Assembly (NCBI RefSeq): GCF_902498185.1
Contig: NZ_CABVIX010000003.1
Location: 186,001 to 250,000, forward strand
Direction of reading: 5' to 3'
DNA length: 64,000 bases
Origin: Pseudomonas fluorescens
GTDB taxonomy: Bacteria > Pseudomonadota > Gammaproteobacteria > Pseudomonadales > Pseudomonadaceae
The first letter of the stretch is position 1, and every line of letters starts with the position of its first letter. Shown here piece after piece: positions 51,552-62,120 of the stretch. The translations under genes were made by a program, and so were the position numbers. The notes under the pieces were generated by a model that was given only the letters and a program-made list of their open reading frames with translations, ran no database searches and was not told where the DNA came from.

Positions 51552-51567
51552 TGGCCGCGTTATTGCT
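51552..51567 (+). promoter_or_regulatory. Sigma-54 promoter of gcvHPT
   Basis: TGGCCGCGTTATTGCT has GG at 51553-51554 and GC at 51565-51566 with exactly 10 bp between them, the invariant sigma-54 spacing. It lies about 65 bp upstream of gcvH and fits the adjacent sigma-54 activator gene. Confidence 0.75.
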
Positions 51568-51632
51568 TGGGATATCGCCATCAAGCGCGCGAAACCCTGT
51601 CGCGCCTACCTGCGTTCCCTTGAGGACTTTCC

Positions 51633-52016
51633 ATGAGCGAGTTGCATTACACCGAAGATCACGAATGGCTGCGCGTCGAATCCGATGGCAGCGTCACCGT
51701 GGGCATCACCGCCTTCGCCCAGAACGCCCTGGGCGACGTGGTATTCGTGCAACTGCCTGACTTGCAGCACTACGAGCAGGGCGCTGAAGTGTCGACCGTC
51801 GAGTCGGTCAAGGCCGCCAGCGGCGTGTACATGCCACTGGCCGGTGAAGTGGTCGCGGTCAACGAACAGCTCGACAGCAACCCCGAGCTGGTCAACGAGG
51901 ACCCGCTGGGCGAAGGCTGGTTCCTGCGCTTCATCCCGGCCGATGCCGATGCCGTGGCCAGGCTCCTCGACCAGGATGCCTACGACCGCCTGATCAAAGC
52001 CAACGCCGACGCCTGA
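51633..52016 (+). CDS. gcvH: Glycine cleavage system H protein
   Basis: This 127-residue lipoyl carrier has the lipoylated Lys in VESVKAAS (about residue 65). It shuttles the aminomethyl group from GcvP to GcvT. First gene of gcvHPT, 9 bp before gcvP. Confidence 0.97.
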   Translation: MSELHYTEDHEWLRVESDGSVTVGITAFAQNALGDVVFVQLPDLQHYEQGAEVSTVESVKAASGVYMPLAGEVVAVNEQLDSNPELVNEDPLGEGWFLRFIPADADAVARLLDQDAYDRLIKANADA

Positions 52017-52025
52017 GGATCCGCC

Positions 52026-54884
52026 ATGACCACCATCAACCTTGGCACCGCCAACGAATTCATCGCCCGTCACATCGGCCCGCGCGCGGGCGACGAGCAG
52101 AGCATGCTGGCGACCCTGGGCTTCGAGACCCTCGATGCCATGACCGCCGCCGTCATTCCCGACAGCATCAAGGGCACCAGCGTGCTGGAGCTCGGCGATG
52201 GCCAGAGCGAAGCCGATGCCCTGGCCTCGCTCAAGGCCATCGCCGGCCAGAACCAGTTGTTCAAGAGCTTCATCGGCCAGGGCTACTACAACTGTCACAC
52301 CCCGGCACCGATCCTGCGCAACCTGCTGGAAAACCCAGCCTGGTACACCGCCTACACGCCCTACCAGCCTGAGATTTCCCAGGGTCGCCTCGAAGCACTG
52401 CTCAATTTCCAGACCCTGATCAGCGACCTGACCGGGTTGCCCATCGCCAATGCCTCGCTGCTCGACGAAGCCACCGCAGCCGCCGAGGCCATGACTTTCT
52501 GCAAGCGTCTGAGCAAGAACAAGAACAGCCACGCATTCTTCGCCTCCAGCCACTGCCACCCACAGACCCTCGACGTGCTGCGCACCCGCGCCGAGCCGCT
52601 GGGTATCGAGGTGGTAGTGGGCGACGAGCATACGTTGACCGACACCGGCGCGTTCTTTGGCGCACTGCTGCAATACCCAGCCAGTGGCGGCGAGGTGTTC
52701 GACTACCGCTCGCTGGTCGAGCGCTTCCACGCCAGCAACGCCCTGGTTGCCGTCGCTGCCGACCTGCTGGCACTGACCTTGCTGACCCCGCCCGGTGAAT
52801 TCGACGCCGACGTGGCCATCGGCAGCGCCCAGCGCTTTGGCGTGCCACTGGGCTTTGGCGGCCCGCACGCGGCCTACTTCTCGACTCGCGACGCATTCAA
52901 GCGCGACATGCCGGGCCGCCTGGTCGGCGTCTCGATCGACCGCTTCGGCAAGACCGCCCTGCGCCTGGCCATGCAGACCCGCGAACAGCATATCCGCCGC
53001 GAGAAGGCCACCAGCAACATCTGCACCGCGCAAGTGCTGCTGGCCAACATTGCCAGCATGTACGCCGTCTACCACGGTCCGGCAGGCCTCAAGGGCATCG
53101 CCGAGCGCACCCACGCGCTGACCAGCATCCTGGCCGAAGGCCTCAGGGCGCTGGGCGTCAGCGTCGTCAACCAGGCCTGGTTCGACACCCTGACCCTGGC
53201 GACCGACACTGCCACGGCCGCGCTGCACGACAAGGCGCGCAGCCAGGGCCTCAACCTGCGCCAGATCGACGCCAGCCACCTGGGCCTGTCGCTGGATGAA
53301 ACCAGCAGCCAGGCCGATGTCGAAGCGATCTGGCAGCTGTTCGCCGCCGGCAAGGCGCTGCCGGACTTCGCCGCGCTAGGGGCCAGCGCTCAGGCGCACC
53401 TGCCCACCGCCCTGCTGCGCCAGTCGGCGATCCTCGAACACCCGGTGTTCAACCGCTATCACAGCGAAACCGAGCTGATGCGCTACCTGCGCCGCCTGGC
53501 CGACAAGGACCTGGCACTGGACCGCAGCATGATCCCGCTGGGCTCGTGCACCATGAAGCTCAATGCCGCCAGCGAGATGATCCCGGTCACCTGGGCCGAG
53601 TTCGGCAACCTGCACCCCTTCGCTCCCGCCGAGCAGAGCCAGGGCTACCAGCAGCTGACCCAGGAACTGGAAGCCATGCTCTGCGCCGCCACCGGCTATG
53701 ACGCCGTGTCGCTGCAGCCCAATGCCGGCTCGCAGGGCGAGTACGCAGGCCTGCTGGCGATCCGCGCCTACCACCAGAGCCGTGGCGAAGCACGCCGCAA
53801 CATCTGCCTGATCCCCTCCTCCGCCCATGGCACCAACCCCGCCACCGCGCAGATGGCCGGGATGCGCGTCGTGGTCACCGCCTGCGATGCCCGCGGCAAC
53901 GTCGACATCGACGACCTGCGGGCCAAGGCCATCGAGCACCGCGAGCACCTGGCGGCGTTGATGATCACCTATCCCTCCACCCACGGCGTGTTCGAGGAAG
54001 CGATCGGCGACATCTGCGCGATCATCCATGACAACGGTGGCCAGGTGTACATCGACGGCGCCAACATGAATGCGATGGTTGGCCTCTGCGCTCCGGGCAA
54101 GTTCGGCGGCGACGTTTCGCACCTGAACCTGCACAAGACCTTCTGCATTCCCCACGGCGGTGGCGGTCCAGGCGTCGGCCCGATTGGCGTCAAGGCGCAC
54201 CTGGCGCCCTTCCTGCCCGGTCATGCGCAGCTGGAAAATACCCAGGGCGCAGTCTGCGCCGCACCGTTCGGCAGCGCGAGCATCCTGCCGATCACCTGGA
54301 TGTACATTCGCATGATGGGTGGCGCCGGCCTCAAGCGGGCTTCGCAGATGGCCATTCTCAACGCCAACTACATCGCCCGCCGGCTGGAGGAGCACTATCC
54401 TGTGCTGTACACCGGCGGCAACGGGCTGGTGGCGCATGAATGCATCCTCGACCTGCGCCCGCTCAAGGACAGCAGCGGCATCAGCGTCGATGACGTCGCC
54501 AAGCGCCTGATCGACTTCGGCTTCCATGCGCCGACCATGTCGTTCCCGGTGGCGGGCACCTTGATGATCGAGCCGACGGAGAGCGAGGCCAAGGAAGAAC
54601 TCGATCGGTTCTGCGATGCGATGATCCGCATCCGCGAAGAGATCCGCGCGGTCGAGAGCGGCAGCCTCGACAAGGATGACAACCCGCTGAAAAACGCTCC
54701 GCACACCGCCGCGGAGCTGGTGGGCGAGTGGCGTCATGGCTACAGCCGCGAGCAGGCGGTGTATCCGCTGTCGAGCCTGGTGGAGAGCAAGTACTGGCCG
54801 CCGGTGGGCCGGGTCGACAACGTGTTCGGCGACCGCAACCTGGTCTGCGCCTGCCCGTCGATCGAGAGCTATCAGGACGCCTGA
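52026..54884 (+). CDS. gcvP: Glycine dehydrogenase (decarboxylating), P protein
   Basis: This 952-residue PLP enzyme decarboxylates glycine and loads H protein. The PLP-binding Lys is in [18 protein letters not shown] near residue 702. It is the fused alpha-beta form used by proteobacteria. Confidence 0.98.
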   Translation: MTTINLGTANEFIARHIGPRAGDEQSMLATLGFETLDAMTAAVIPDSIKGTSVLELGDGQSEADALASLKAIAGQNQLFKSFIGQGYYNCHTPAPILRNLLENPAWYTAYTPYQPEISQGRLEALLNFQTLISDLTGLPIANASLLDEATAAAEAMTFCKRLSKNKNSHAFFASSHCHPQTLDVLRTRAEPLGIEVVVGDEHTLTDTGAFFGALLQYPASGGEVFDYRSLVERFHASNALVAVAADLLALTLLTPPGEFDADVAIGSAQRFGVPLGFGGPHAAYFSTRDAFKRDMPGRLVGVSIDRFGKTALRLAMQTREQHIRREKATSNICTAQVLLANIASMYAVYHGPAGLKGIAERTHALTSILAEGLRALGVSVVNQAWFDTLTLATDTATAALHDKARSQGLNLRQIDASHLGLSLDETSSQADVEAIWQLFAAGKALPDFAALGASAQAHLPTALLRQSAILEHPVFNRYHSETELMRYLRRLADKDLALDRSMIPLGSCTMKLNAASEMIPVTWAEFGNLHPFAPAEQSQGYQQLTQELEAMLCAATGYDAVSLQPNAGSQGEYAGLLAIRAYHQSRGEARRNICLIPSSAHGTNPATAQMAGMRVVVTACDARGNVDIDDLRAKAIEHREHLAALMITYPSTHGVFEEAIGDICAIIHDNGGQVYIDGANMNAMVGLCAPGKFGGDVSHLNLHKTFCIPHGGGGPGVGPIGVKAHLAPFLPGHAQLENTQGAVCAAPFGSASILPITWMYIRMMGGAGLKRASQMAILNANYIARRLEEHYPVLYTGGNGLVAHECILDLRPLKDSSGISVDDVAKRLIDFGFHAPTMSFPVAGTLMIEPTESEAKEELDRFCDAMIRIREEIRAVESGSLDKDDNPLKNAPHTAAELVGEWRHGYSREQAVYPLSSLVESKYWPPVGRVDNVFGDRNLVCACPSIESYQDA

Positions 54885-54966
54885 GTCCGTCAGCCAGGGC
54901 CAGGTCCGGCATGCCGGCCTGGCCCGGTCAGATATTCCGTCGGTTCGCAAACCTTAGGAGTCAACG

Positions 54967-56088
54967 ATGTCCGAAACACTGCACAAGACCCCGCTGCACG
55001 GCCTGCACCTGGAGCTGGGCGCGCGCATGGTCCCGTTCGCCGGCTACGAAATGCCGGTCCAGTACCCGCTGGGCGTCATGAAGGAACACCTGCATACCCG
55101 CGAGAGCGCCGGACTGTTCGATGTGTCGCACATGGGCCAGATCCGCCTGATCGGTCCCCAGGCCGCCAGGGCCCTTGAAACCCTGGTGCCGGTCGACATC
55201 CTCGACCTGCCGGTGGGCATGCAGCGCTACGCCATGTTCACCAACGAGAATGGCGGCATCCTCGATGACCTGATGGTCGCCAACCTGGGCAACGACGAGC
55301 TGTTCCTGGTGGTCAACGCGGCGTGCAAGGACCAGGACCTGGCCCACCTGCGCCAGCACATCGGCGAGCAATGCAAGATCGTCCCACTGTTCGAAGAACG
55401 CGCCCTGCTCGCCTTGCAAGGCCCTGCGGCGGCTGCGGTGCTCCAGCGCCTGGCGCCGGAAGTTGCCGGGATGACCTTCATGCAGTTCAGGAAGATCACC
55501 CTGCTGGGCCATGAGTGCTACATCAGCCGGTCGGGCTACACCGGCGAAGACGGCTTCGAGATCTCCGTGCCTGCCGCCGGCGCCGATGCGCTGGCCCGTC
55601 GCCTGCTCGCCGAACCCGAGGTAGCCGCCATCGGCCTGGGCGCGCGTGACTCACTGCGCCTGGAAGCCGGACTGTGCCTGTACGGCCACGACATGGACAG
55701 CCAGACCACCCCGGTACAGGCGAGCCTGCTCTGGGCGCTGTCCAAGGCGCGCCGCGCCGACGGTGCCCGTGCGGGGGGCTTCCCGGGTGCGCAGGCAATC
55801 TTTGCCGAGCAACAAAACGGCGTCGCGCGCAAACGCGTCGGATTGTTGCCTCAGGAACGCACGCCTGTACGCGAAGCTGCCGAGATCGTCGATGAGCAGG
55901 GCCAGATTGTCGGTCGAGTGTGCAGTGGCGGCTTCGGCCCTACACTGGCAGGTCCTATAGCGATGGGCTATGTGGACAGCGAACATGCTGTCATTGATAC
56001 ACCCTTGTGGGCATTGGTTCGAGGTAAACGAGTTGCCTTGAAAGTCAGCCGGATGCCATTTGTCGCACAACGTTATTATCGCGGCTGA
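54967..56088 (+). CDS. gcvT: Aminomethyltransferase, T protein
   Basis: This 373-residue enzyme transfers the one-carbon unit from H protein to tetrahydrofolate. It opens TPLHGLHLELGARMVPFAGYEMPVQY and has DVSHMGQIRL, SRSGYTGEDGFE and GLGARDSLRLEAGLCLYG. It directly follows gcvP with 82 bp between; no sdaA or glyA is inserted, unlike other pseudomonads I know. Confidence 0.97.
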   Translation: MSETLHKTPLHGLHLELGARMVPFAGYEMPVQYPLGVMKEHLHTRESAGLFDVSHMGQIRLIGPQAARALETLVPVDILDLPVGMQRYAMFTNENGGILDDLMVANLGNDELFLVVNAACKDQDLAHLRQHIGEQCKIVPLFEERALLALQGPAAAAVLQRLAPEVAGMTFMQFRKITLLGHECYISRSGYTGEDGFEISVPAAGADALARRLLAEPEVAAIGLGARDSLRLEAGLCLYGHDMDSQTTPVQASLLWALSKARRADGARAGGFPGAQAIFAEQQNGVARKRVGLLPQERTPVREAAEIVDEQGQIVGRVCSGGFGPTLAGPIAMGYVDSEHAVIDTPLWALVRGKRVALKVSRMPFVAQRYYRG

Positions 56089-56438
56089 TGCATCGCTGCG
56101 GGGCAGGTTCGCCTATTCGTTTGCGAACCTGCCCCAACACTTTCGAACATGGCGCAAACGTAGGCGCCACGCCGTGTGTGGCAATTCCTTGACACTTGAA
56201 AAAAAGCCCCGACTGCATCCATTCCCAGGGGTTGTTTTTGTCGTTGAAGTTAGCGTAGAGTCACTCCACTGTGTTTGCATGGGTCGCTATGGTTCGTGAC
56301 CTGGGCAGTAGCGCCGAGTTTTGCTACAACCCGTTCGTCGTCTCTTACTTTCCTGCAACCCAGCCAGTAATCTTCCCTTCGGGAAGACGCTGTTATTACT
56401 TCTGCTGTTATTACTTAAGTTCCAAAGGAAATAAGAAA
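56089..56438. other. Leader and promoter region of the cold-shock gene
   Basis: This 350-bp region holds a gcvT-proximal hairpin (56100-56135), a TTGACA at about 56189 and a probable long untranslated leader before cspA. A long leader is usual for cold-regulated csp genes. No ORF is convincing. Confidence 0.55.
56100..56135. repeat. Hairpin after gcvT
   Basis: A perfect 13-bp stem GGGGCAGGTTCGC / GCGAACCTGCCCC with a 10-nt loop lies 11 bp after the gcvT stop. It has no T-run. It probably acts at the gcv message 3' end or is a REP-type element. Confidence 0.65.
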
Positions 56439-56651
56439 ATGTCCCAACGTCAGAGCGGTACCGTCAAGTGGTTTAACGACGAGAAAGGTTTTGGTTTCAT
56501 CACTCCTGAAAGCGGTCCGGATCTGTTCGTGCACTTCCGCGCCATCCAGGGCAACGGCTTCAAGAGCCTGAAAGAAGGCCAGAAAGTCACCTTCATCGCC
56601 GTGCAGGGCCAGAAAGGCATGCAGGCTGACGAAGTTATCGCGGAAGCCTGA
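56439..56651 (+). CDS. cspA: Cold-shock domain protein
   Basis: This 70-residue single-domain RNA/DNA-binding protein has RNP1 KGFGFITPE and RNP2 DLFVHF and starts [19 protein letters not shown]. It acts as an RNA chaperone. The ATG at 56439 lies behind AAAGGAAATAAG. A terminator follows at once, so it is monocistronic. Confidence 0.95.
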
Positions 56652-56666
56652 TTTTCCCGAGAAAAA

Positions 56667-56696
56667 GCCCCTGCCGGCAACGACAGGGGCTTTTTT
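56667..56696 (+). terminator. Terminator after cspA
   Basis: A GCCCCTG / CAGGGGC stem (56667-56690) is followed by TTTTTT, 15 bp after the cspA stop. Confidence 0.9.
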
Positions 56697-56745
56697 GTGC
56701 CTGCGATTTCGTAGAATGGGCTTTTTGTGCAAGGAGCGGTATCTC

Positions 56746-57234
56746 ATGCCCAAGCAAATGCTGCATCCCAAGGGCGAGTTCCCTGCCGTCGGACTGGGCC
56801 GCCGTCTCGCTGCGATGTTCTATGACTTCCTGCTGTGTACCGCGCTGCTGATCGTGACCGCAGGTGTCTACAAGCTTGTGCAGATGGCCGTCATCGGCGC
56901 CGAGCGCATGCGCGCGCTGACCGACGCCGGTGCCCTGGATGCAGACCCCTTGTTGTCTACCGTGCTGCTGTTTGTGCTGTTTGGGTTCTTCGCCAAATTC
57001 TGGACCCATGGCGGGCAGACTCTGGGCATGCAGGTATGGGGCGTGCGCGTGCAGAACGCCGACGGCTCGGCGATCAGCCTGTGGCAAGCGCTGTTGCGCT
57101 TCGTGGTGTCGATTGGCTCATGGGCGTGCCTGGGGCTCGGATTTGCCTGGGCGCTGGCGGACAAGCACAAGCGGGCGTGGCATGACATCTATTCCGAAAC
57201 CCTGTTGGTGCGGGTCCCGAAACGAAAGCCCTGA
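56746..57234 (+). CDS. RDD-family membrane protein
   Basis: This 162-residue inner-membrane protein has three or four hydrophobic segments. The RDD signature appears as GLGRRLAAMFYDFLL, WGVRVQNADGS and HDIYSETLLV. The function of the family is unclear (transport suggested for some). The ATG at 56746 follows AAGGAG; an upstream frame opening is ignored. Confidence 0.88.
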   Translation: MPKQMLHPKGEFPAVGLGRRLAAMFYDFLLCTALLIVTAGVYKLVQMAVIGAERMRALTDAGALDADPLLSTVLLFVLFGFFAKFWTHGGQTLGMQVWGVRVQNADGSAISLWQALLRFVVSIGSWACLGLGFAWALADKHKRAWHDIYSETLLVRVPKRKP

Positions 57235-57242
57235 ATGAAAAA

Positions 57243-57267
57243 AACCGGCCCAGAGGCCGGTTTTTCA
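57243..57267. terminator. Bidirectional terminator between RDD gene and lptG
   Basis: An 8-bp stem AACCGGCC / GGCCGGTT with loop CAGA (57243-57262) has T-runs on both strands and lies between convergent genes. Confidence 0.88.
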
Positions 57268-57283
57268 TGAACATGCGGTGCAG

Positions 57284-58345
57284 TCAGCCAGCCCTGCGCA
57301 ACAACCATATCCCCGCCAATGCACAGATCCCCGCCGGGATCACCACGGCCAGCAACGGCGGGAAGCCGAACACCTGGCTCGATGGCCCGAGCAGATCCTG
57401 GGCAATGCGGAACACGAAGCCTACCAGGACGCCGGTGAATACCCGCTGACCCAGGGTGACCGAACGCAGCGGCCCGAAGATGAAGGAAATTGCCATCAGC
57501 ACCAAGGCGGCGGTAACCGCTGGCTGCAGGACCTTGGTCCAGAATGCCAGCCAGTAGCGGGCATTGTTCAGACCCTGGTCGGAAAGGTAATGGATGTAGT
57601 CCCACAGACCCGTGATCGACAGTGACTCCGGGGCCAGAATGACGGTGTTGAGCAACTGTGGGCTCACCGACACGTCCCAACGCTCTTGCGGAGTATTCAC
57701 CACTTCGGTGTGGTCGCCGCGGAAATGCGTGGTGCTGACGTCGCTGAGCATCCAGTGGTCTTCCTGGTACTGCGCCCGGCGGGCGAAGCTTGAGGTGACC
57801 ATGTGCCGCTGCTCGTCGAAACGGTAGCGGGTGACACCCAGCAGCAGGCCGTTGGGCTGCACCGAGTTGATGTGCACGAACTCCTCGCCCTGGCGGTGCC
57901 ACATGCCGCGCTTGGAGCTCTGCGCCTCACCGCCGCCCTGCGCCAGCGAACGCTCGGCCTGGGCCTTGTTCTCGGTAACCGGGGCCAGGTATTCACCCAC
58001 CAGCAGGCCGACGATCATCAGCACCAGCATCGGCTTCATGACCGCCCAGACGATACGGCCGATGGAAACCCCGGCCGCGCGCATGATGGTCAGCTCGCTG
58101 CTGCTGGCCAGGCTGCCCAGGCCGATCAGGCAGCCGATCAGGGCCGCCATCGGCAGCATGTCGTAAAGGCGGCGTGGCGCGGTCATCAGCACGAAGTTGC
58201 CGGCGTCCAGCAGCGTGTAGGTGTCGCTGATGTCGCCCATCTCGTCGATGAAGGCGAACAGCGAGGCCAGACCCAGAATGATCCCCAGCACCGCCAGGAT
58301 CGCCATCAGCACACTCTTGCCGATGTAGTTGTCCAGCTTAACCAT
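57284..58345 (-). CDS. lptG: LPS export system permease LptG
   Basis: This 353-residue YjgQ-family permease has membrane spans at the N-terminus (VLMAILAVLGIILGLASLFAF), middle and C-terminus and a periplasmic beta-jellyroll (about 135-260). With LptF and the LptB ATPase it extracts LPS from the inner membrane. It overlaps lptF by 8 bp. Confidence 0.95.
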   Translation of the reverse strand: MVKLDNYIGKSVLMAILAVLGIILGLASLFAFIDEMGDISDTYTLLDAGNFVLMTAPRRLYDMLPMAALIGCLIGLGSLASSSELTIMRAAGVSIGRIVWAVMKPMLVLMIVGLLVGEYLAPVTENKAQAERSLAQGGGEAQSSKRGMWHRQGEEFVHINSVQPNGLLLGVTRYRFDEQRHMVTSSFARRAQYQEDHWMLSDVSTTHFRGDHTEVVNTPQERWDVSVSPQLLNTVILAPESLSITGLWDYIHYLSDQGLNNARYWLAFWTKVLQPAVTAALVLMAISFIFGPLRSVTLGQRVFTGVLVGFVFRIAQDLLGPSSQVFGFPPLLAVVIPAGICALAGIWLLRRAG

Positions 58346-59462
58346 GGGTCACCTCGGCACGACGCGCGGCGCGCTTGAGGCGCAGGGGTTCCCAGTACAG
58401 CAGGACCAGTCCGATGAGCAGGAACAGGCCGTGCACCCACCACATGCCGAGGGACATCGGCAGTTTGCCCTTCTCGAGGGCGCCGCGAACGGAAATCAGC
58501 ATTGTCAGGTAGGCCATGTACAGGAGGATCGCGGGCAGCAGCTTGAGGAAGCGGCCCTGGCGCGGGTTGACCCTGGCCAGCGGCACCGCCAGCAGGGTCA
58601 CGATGAACACCAGCAGTGGCAGCGACAGGCGCCACTGCAGCTCGGCACGTTCACGCAGGTCGGTTGCGCCGAGCAGCTGCAGGGTCGGGATGGCTTCGCG
58701 CTCGGTCACCTCTTCGCTGACCTCAGGCTTGGGCAGCATCACGCCATAGGTGTCGTACTTGATGGCGCGGTAGCCGGCCTGGCCCGGGTTGCCGTCGTAG
58801 CGGTAGCCGTTCTCGAGAATGAGGTAGCGGTTGCCATCGGCCTGGACTTCCTGATGGCCTTTCTCGGCGACCAGTACCGAGGGCGCGCGGTCCTTGGTCT
58901 TGTCCTGGTTGAAGCGCTTCTCGGAGATGAACACGCCAGCCAGGTTGACGCGGTCGTCCGACAGGTCCTCGGTGTAGGTCACCCGGGTGCCGTCGCGCAA
59001 GGTCTGGAAGCGGCCCGGCACCAGCGTGTCGAACTCGGTCAGCGCGTCCTGCTGGTTGATGATCTGCGCCACCTGGGACACGCCCTGCGGGGCCAGGCTC
59101 AGGCTCAGCCAGGCCACCAGCAGCGCGACCAGCGTGGCCGGGGCCAGGGTGATGGCCAGCAGCCGCTGCTGGCTCATGCCGGTGGCCGACAGCACGGTCA
59201 TCTCGCTTTCGAGGTACAACCGGCCGTAGGCCAGCAGAATGCCGAGGAACAGTCCCAGCGGCAGGATCAACTGCAGGAAGCCCGGCAGGCGATAGCCCAT
59301 GATCAGGAACAGCACGCCCGGATCAAGGATGCCCTGGGCCGCCTGGGCCAGGTATTTGATGAAGCGCCCGCTCATGATGATGACCAGCAGCACGGCGCTG
59401 ACGGCGCTCAAGGTCACCAGGACCTCGCGGGACAGATAACGGAAGACGATCAAACCAGACAC
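58338..59462 (-). CDS. lptF: LPS export system permease LptF
   Basis: This 374-residue YjgP-family permease opens IVFRYLSREVLVTLSAVS and has the six-span and periplasmic-jellyroll layout of LptG. It is divergent from pepA, with 264 bp between, the common gammaproteobacterial arrangement. Confidence 0.96.
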   Translation of the reverse strand: MSGLIVFRYLSREVLVTLSAVSAVLLVIIMSGRFIKYLAQAAQGILDPGVLFLIMGYRLPGFLQLILPLGLFLGILLAYGRLYLESEMTVLSATGMSQQRLLAITLAPATLVALLVAWLSLSLAPQGVSQVAQIINQQDALTEFDTLVPGRFQTLRDGTRVTYTEDLSDDRVNLAGVFISEKRFNQDKTKDRAPSVLVAEKGHQEVQADGNRYLILENGYRYDGNPGQAGYRAIKYDTYGVMLPKPEVSEEVTEREAIPTLQLLGATDLRERAELQWRLSLPLLVFIVTLLAVPLARVNPRQGRFLKLLPAILLYMAYLTMLISVRGALEKGKLPMSLGMWWVHGLFLLIGLVLLYWEPLRLKRAARRAEVTHG

Positions 59463-59621
59463 TCCTGGGTTGTCAGGCTCGGACAGCCAAACAAAGGGTA
59501 CAGACAGCCAAGACCATTGCTGGTTCGCCGAGGCGAACCTCCATGTAAAGTGCGCGCATTATCCTGTGATTGGCCGCGCCTGTCACTTGGCGCCGCACGC
59601 GGTTGCAGGCCGGGCTTGTAA

Positions 59622-61220
<1,599 letters not shown>

Positions 61221-61269
61221 TGCGCAGTGCCGGCACTGCCCTGGCGGTGCCGGCCGGCATCCTTGAACG

Positions 61270-61698
61270 ATGAGCAAAGTCGACTTCTATATCCTGCCCA
61301 CCGACTCGCTGCCGGCGCGGCTGGAGTTCGCCTGCAAGCTGTGCGAGAAAGCCTGGCGCCTTGGCCACCGGGTCTACCTGCACTGCCATGATGCTGCCCA
61401 GCGTGACGAGCTGGACGCGCTGCTGTGGCGCTTCAGGGGCGAAGCCTTCGTGCCCCACGATCATGCCGAGTCCCATGAGGATGCGACGGTCGCGCTGGGC
61501 ATCGGCCTGGATGCAGGACGGCACAGCGACCTGCTGATCAACCTCGGCCCCGACGTACCGGCGTTTGTCGGCCAGTTCGATCGGGTCGCCGAGATCGTCG
61601 TGGAAGAGCCCGGCATCCGCCAGGCCGCGCGCGAGCGGTTCCGTTTCTATCGTGAACAGGGCTATGCTCTGCAGGACCACCGCTTACAGCGACTTTGA
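61270..61698 (+). CDS. holC: DNA polymerase III chi subunit
   Basis: This 142-residue protein opens MSKVDFYILPTDSLPARLEFACKLCEKAW and ends in the YREQGY motif of HolC. It links the clamp loader to SSB. Its place between pepA and valS is widely conserved. Confidence 0.95.
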   Translation: MSKVDFYILPTDSLPARLEFACKLCEKAWRLGHRVYLHCHDAAQRDELDALLWRFRGEAFVPHDHAESHEDATVALGIGLDAGRHSDLLINLGPDVPAFVGQFDRVAEIVVEEPGIRQAARERFRFYREQGYALQDHRLQRL

Positions 61699-61703
61699 CG
61701 ACG

Positions 61704-62036
61704 ATGGACAAGCCCACTGCCATGCCCCAATCCGCCCACCTGCTCGATGACCTCGAGTCGATCCGCCAATTGCTGGGCGATGCCGACCTGCAACCTCCCC
61801 TGCTGACTGAAACGGTGGAGGAGATCCCGCTGTTGCTCGAAGAGCCAGCGGTGACCGAGGCCCCCGCCGACGATCCCCAGACCCGCCGCCAGGACACCCT
61901 GCTGCACCTGGACAGCGAACTGCGCGCCGCCGCGCAACTGATCATGCAGGACGTGATCAACGATTTCACCCCGCATATCGAAACCGAGATCAAGCGCCGC
62001 CTCGCCGCGCGCCTCGAGCGCCTGCTCAAGCCCTGA
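61704..62036 (+). CDS. Small hypothetical protein between holC and valS
   Basis: This 110-residue acidic protein has a disordered, Glu/Pro-rich middle (about 25-60) and a helical C-terminus rich in Arg (DVINDFTPHIETEIKRRLAARLERLL). Relatives are known at this position in Pseudomonas but without function. It begins 5 bp after holC. Confidence 0.7.
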   Translation: MDKPTAMPQSAHLLDDLESIRQLLGDADLQPPLLTETVEEIPLLLEEPAVTEAPADDPQTRRQDTLLHLDSELRAAAQLIMQDVINDFTPHIETEIKRRLAARLERLLKP

Positions 62037-62041
62037 TCGGT

Positions 62042-62079
62042 TGCAGCTTGTCGCTTGCAGCCTGCAGCTTGGTTATACT
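62042..62079 (+). promoter_or_regulatory. Repeat-containing region and -10 before valS
   Basis: CTTG(C/T)AG-like units run through 62042-62072 and are followed by TATACT at 62074-62079, a good -10 about 40 bp before the valS start. The repeat resembles that at 49751-49825. Confidence 0.5.
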
Positions 62080-62120
62080 TCCCGGCTTTCCTGAATAAAT
62101 GCCATAGGGTCCCGCCGCGC

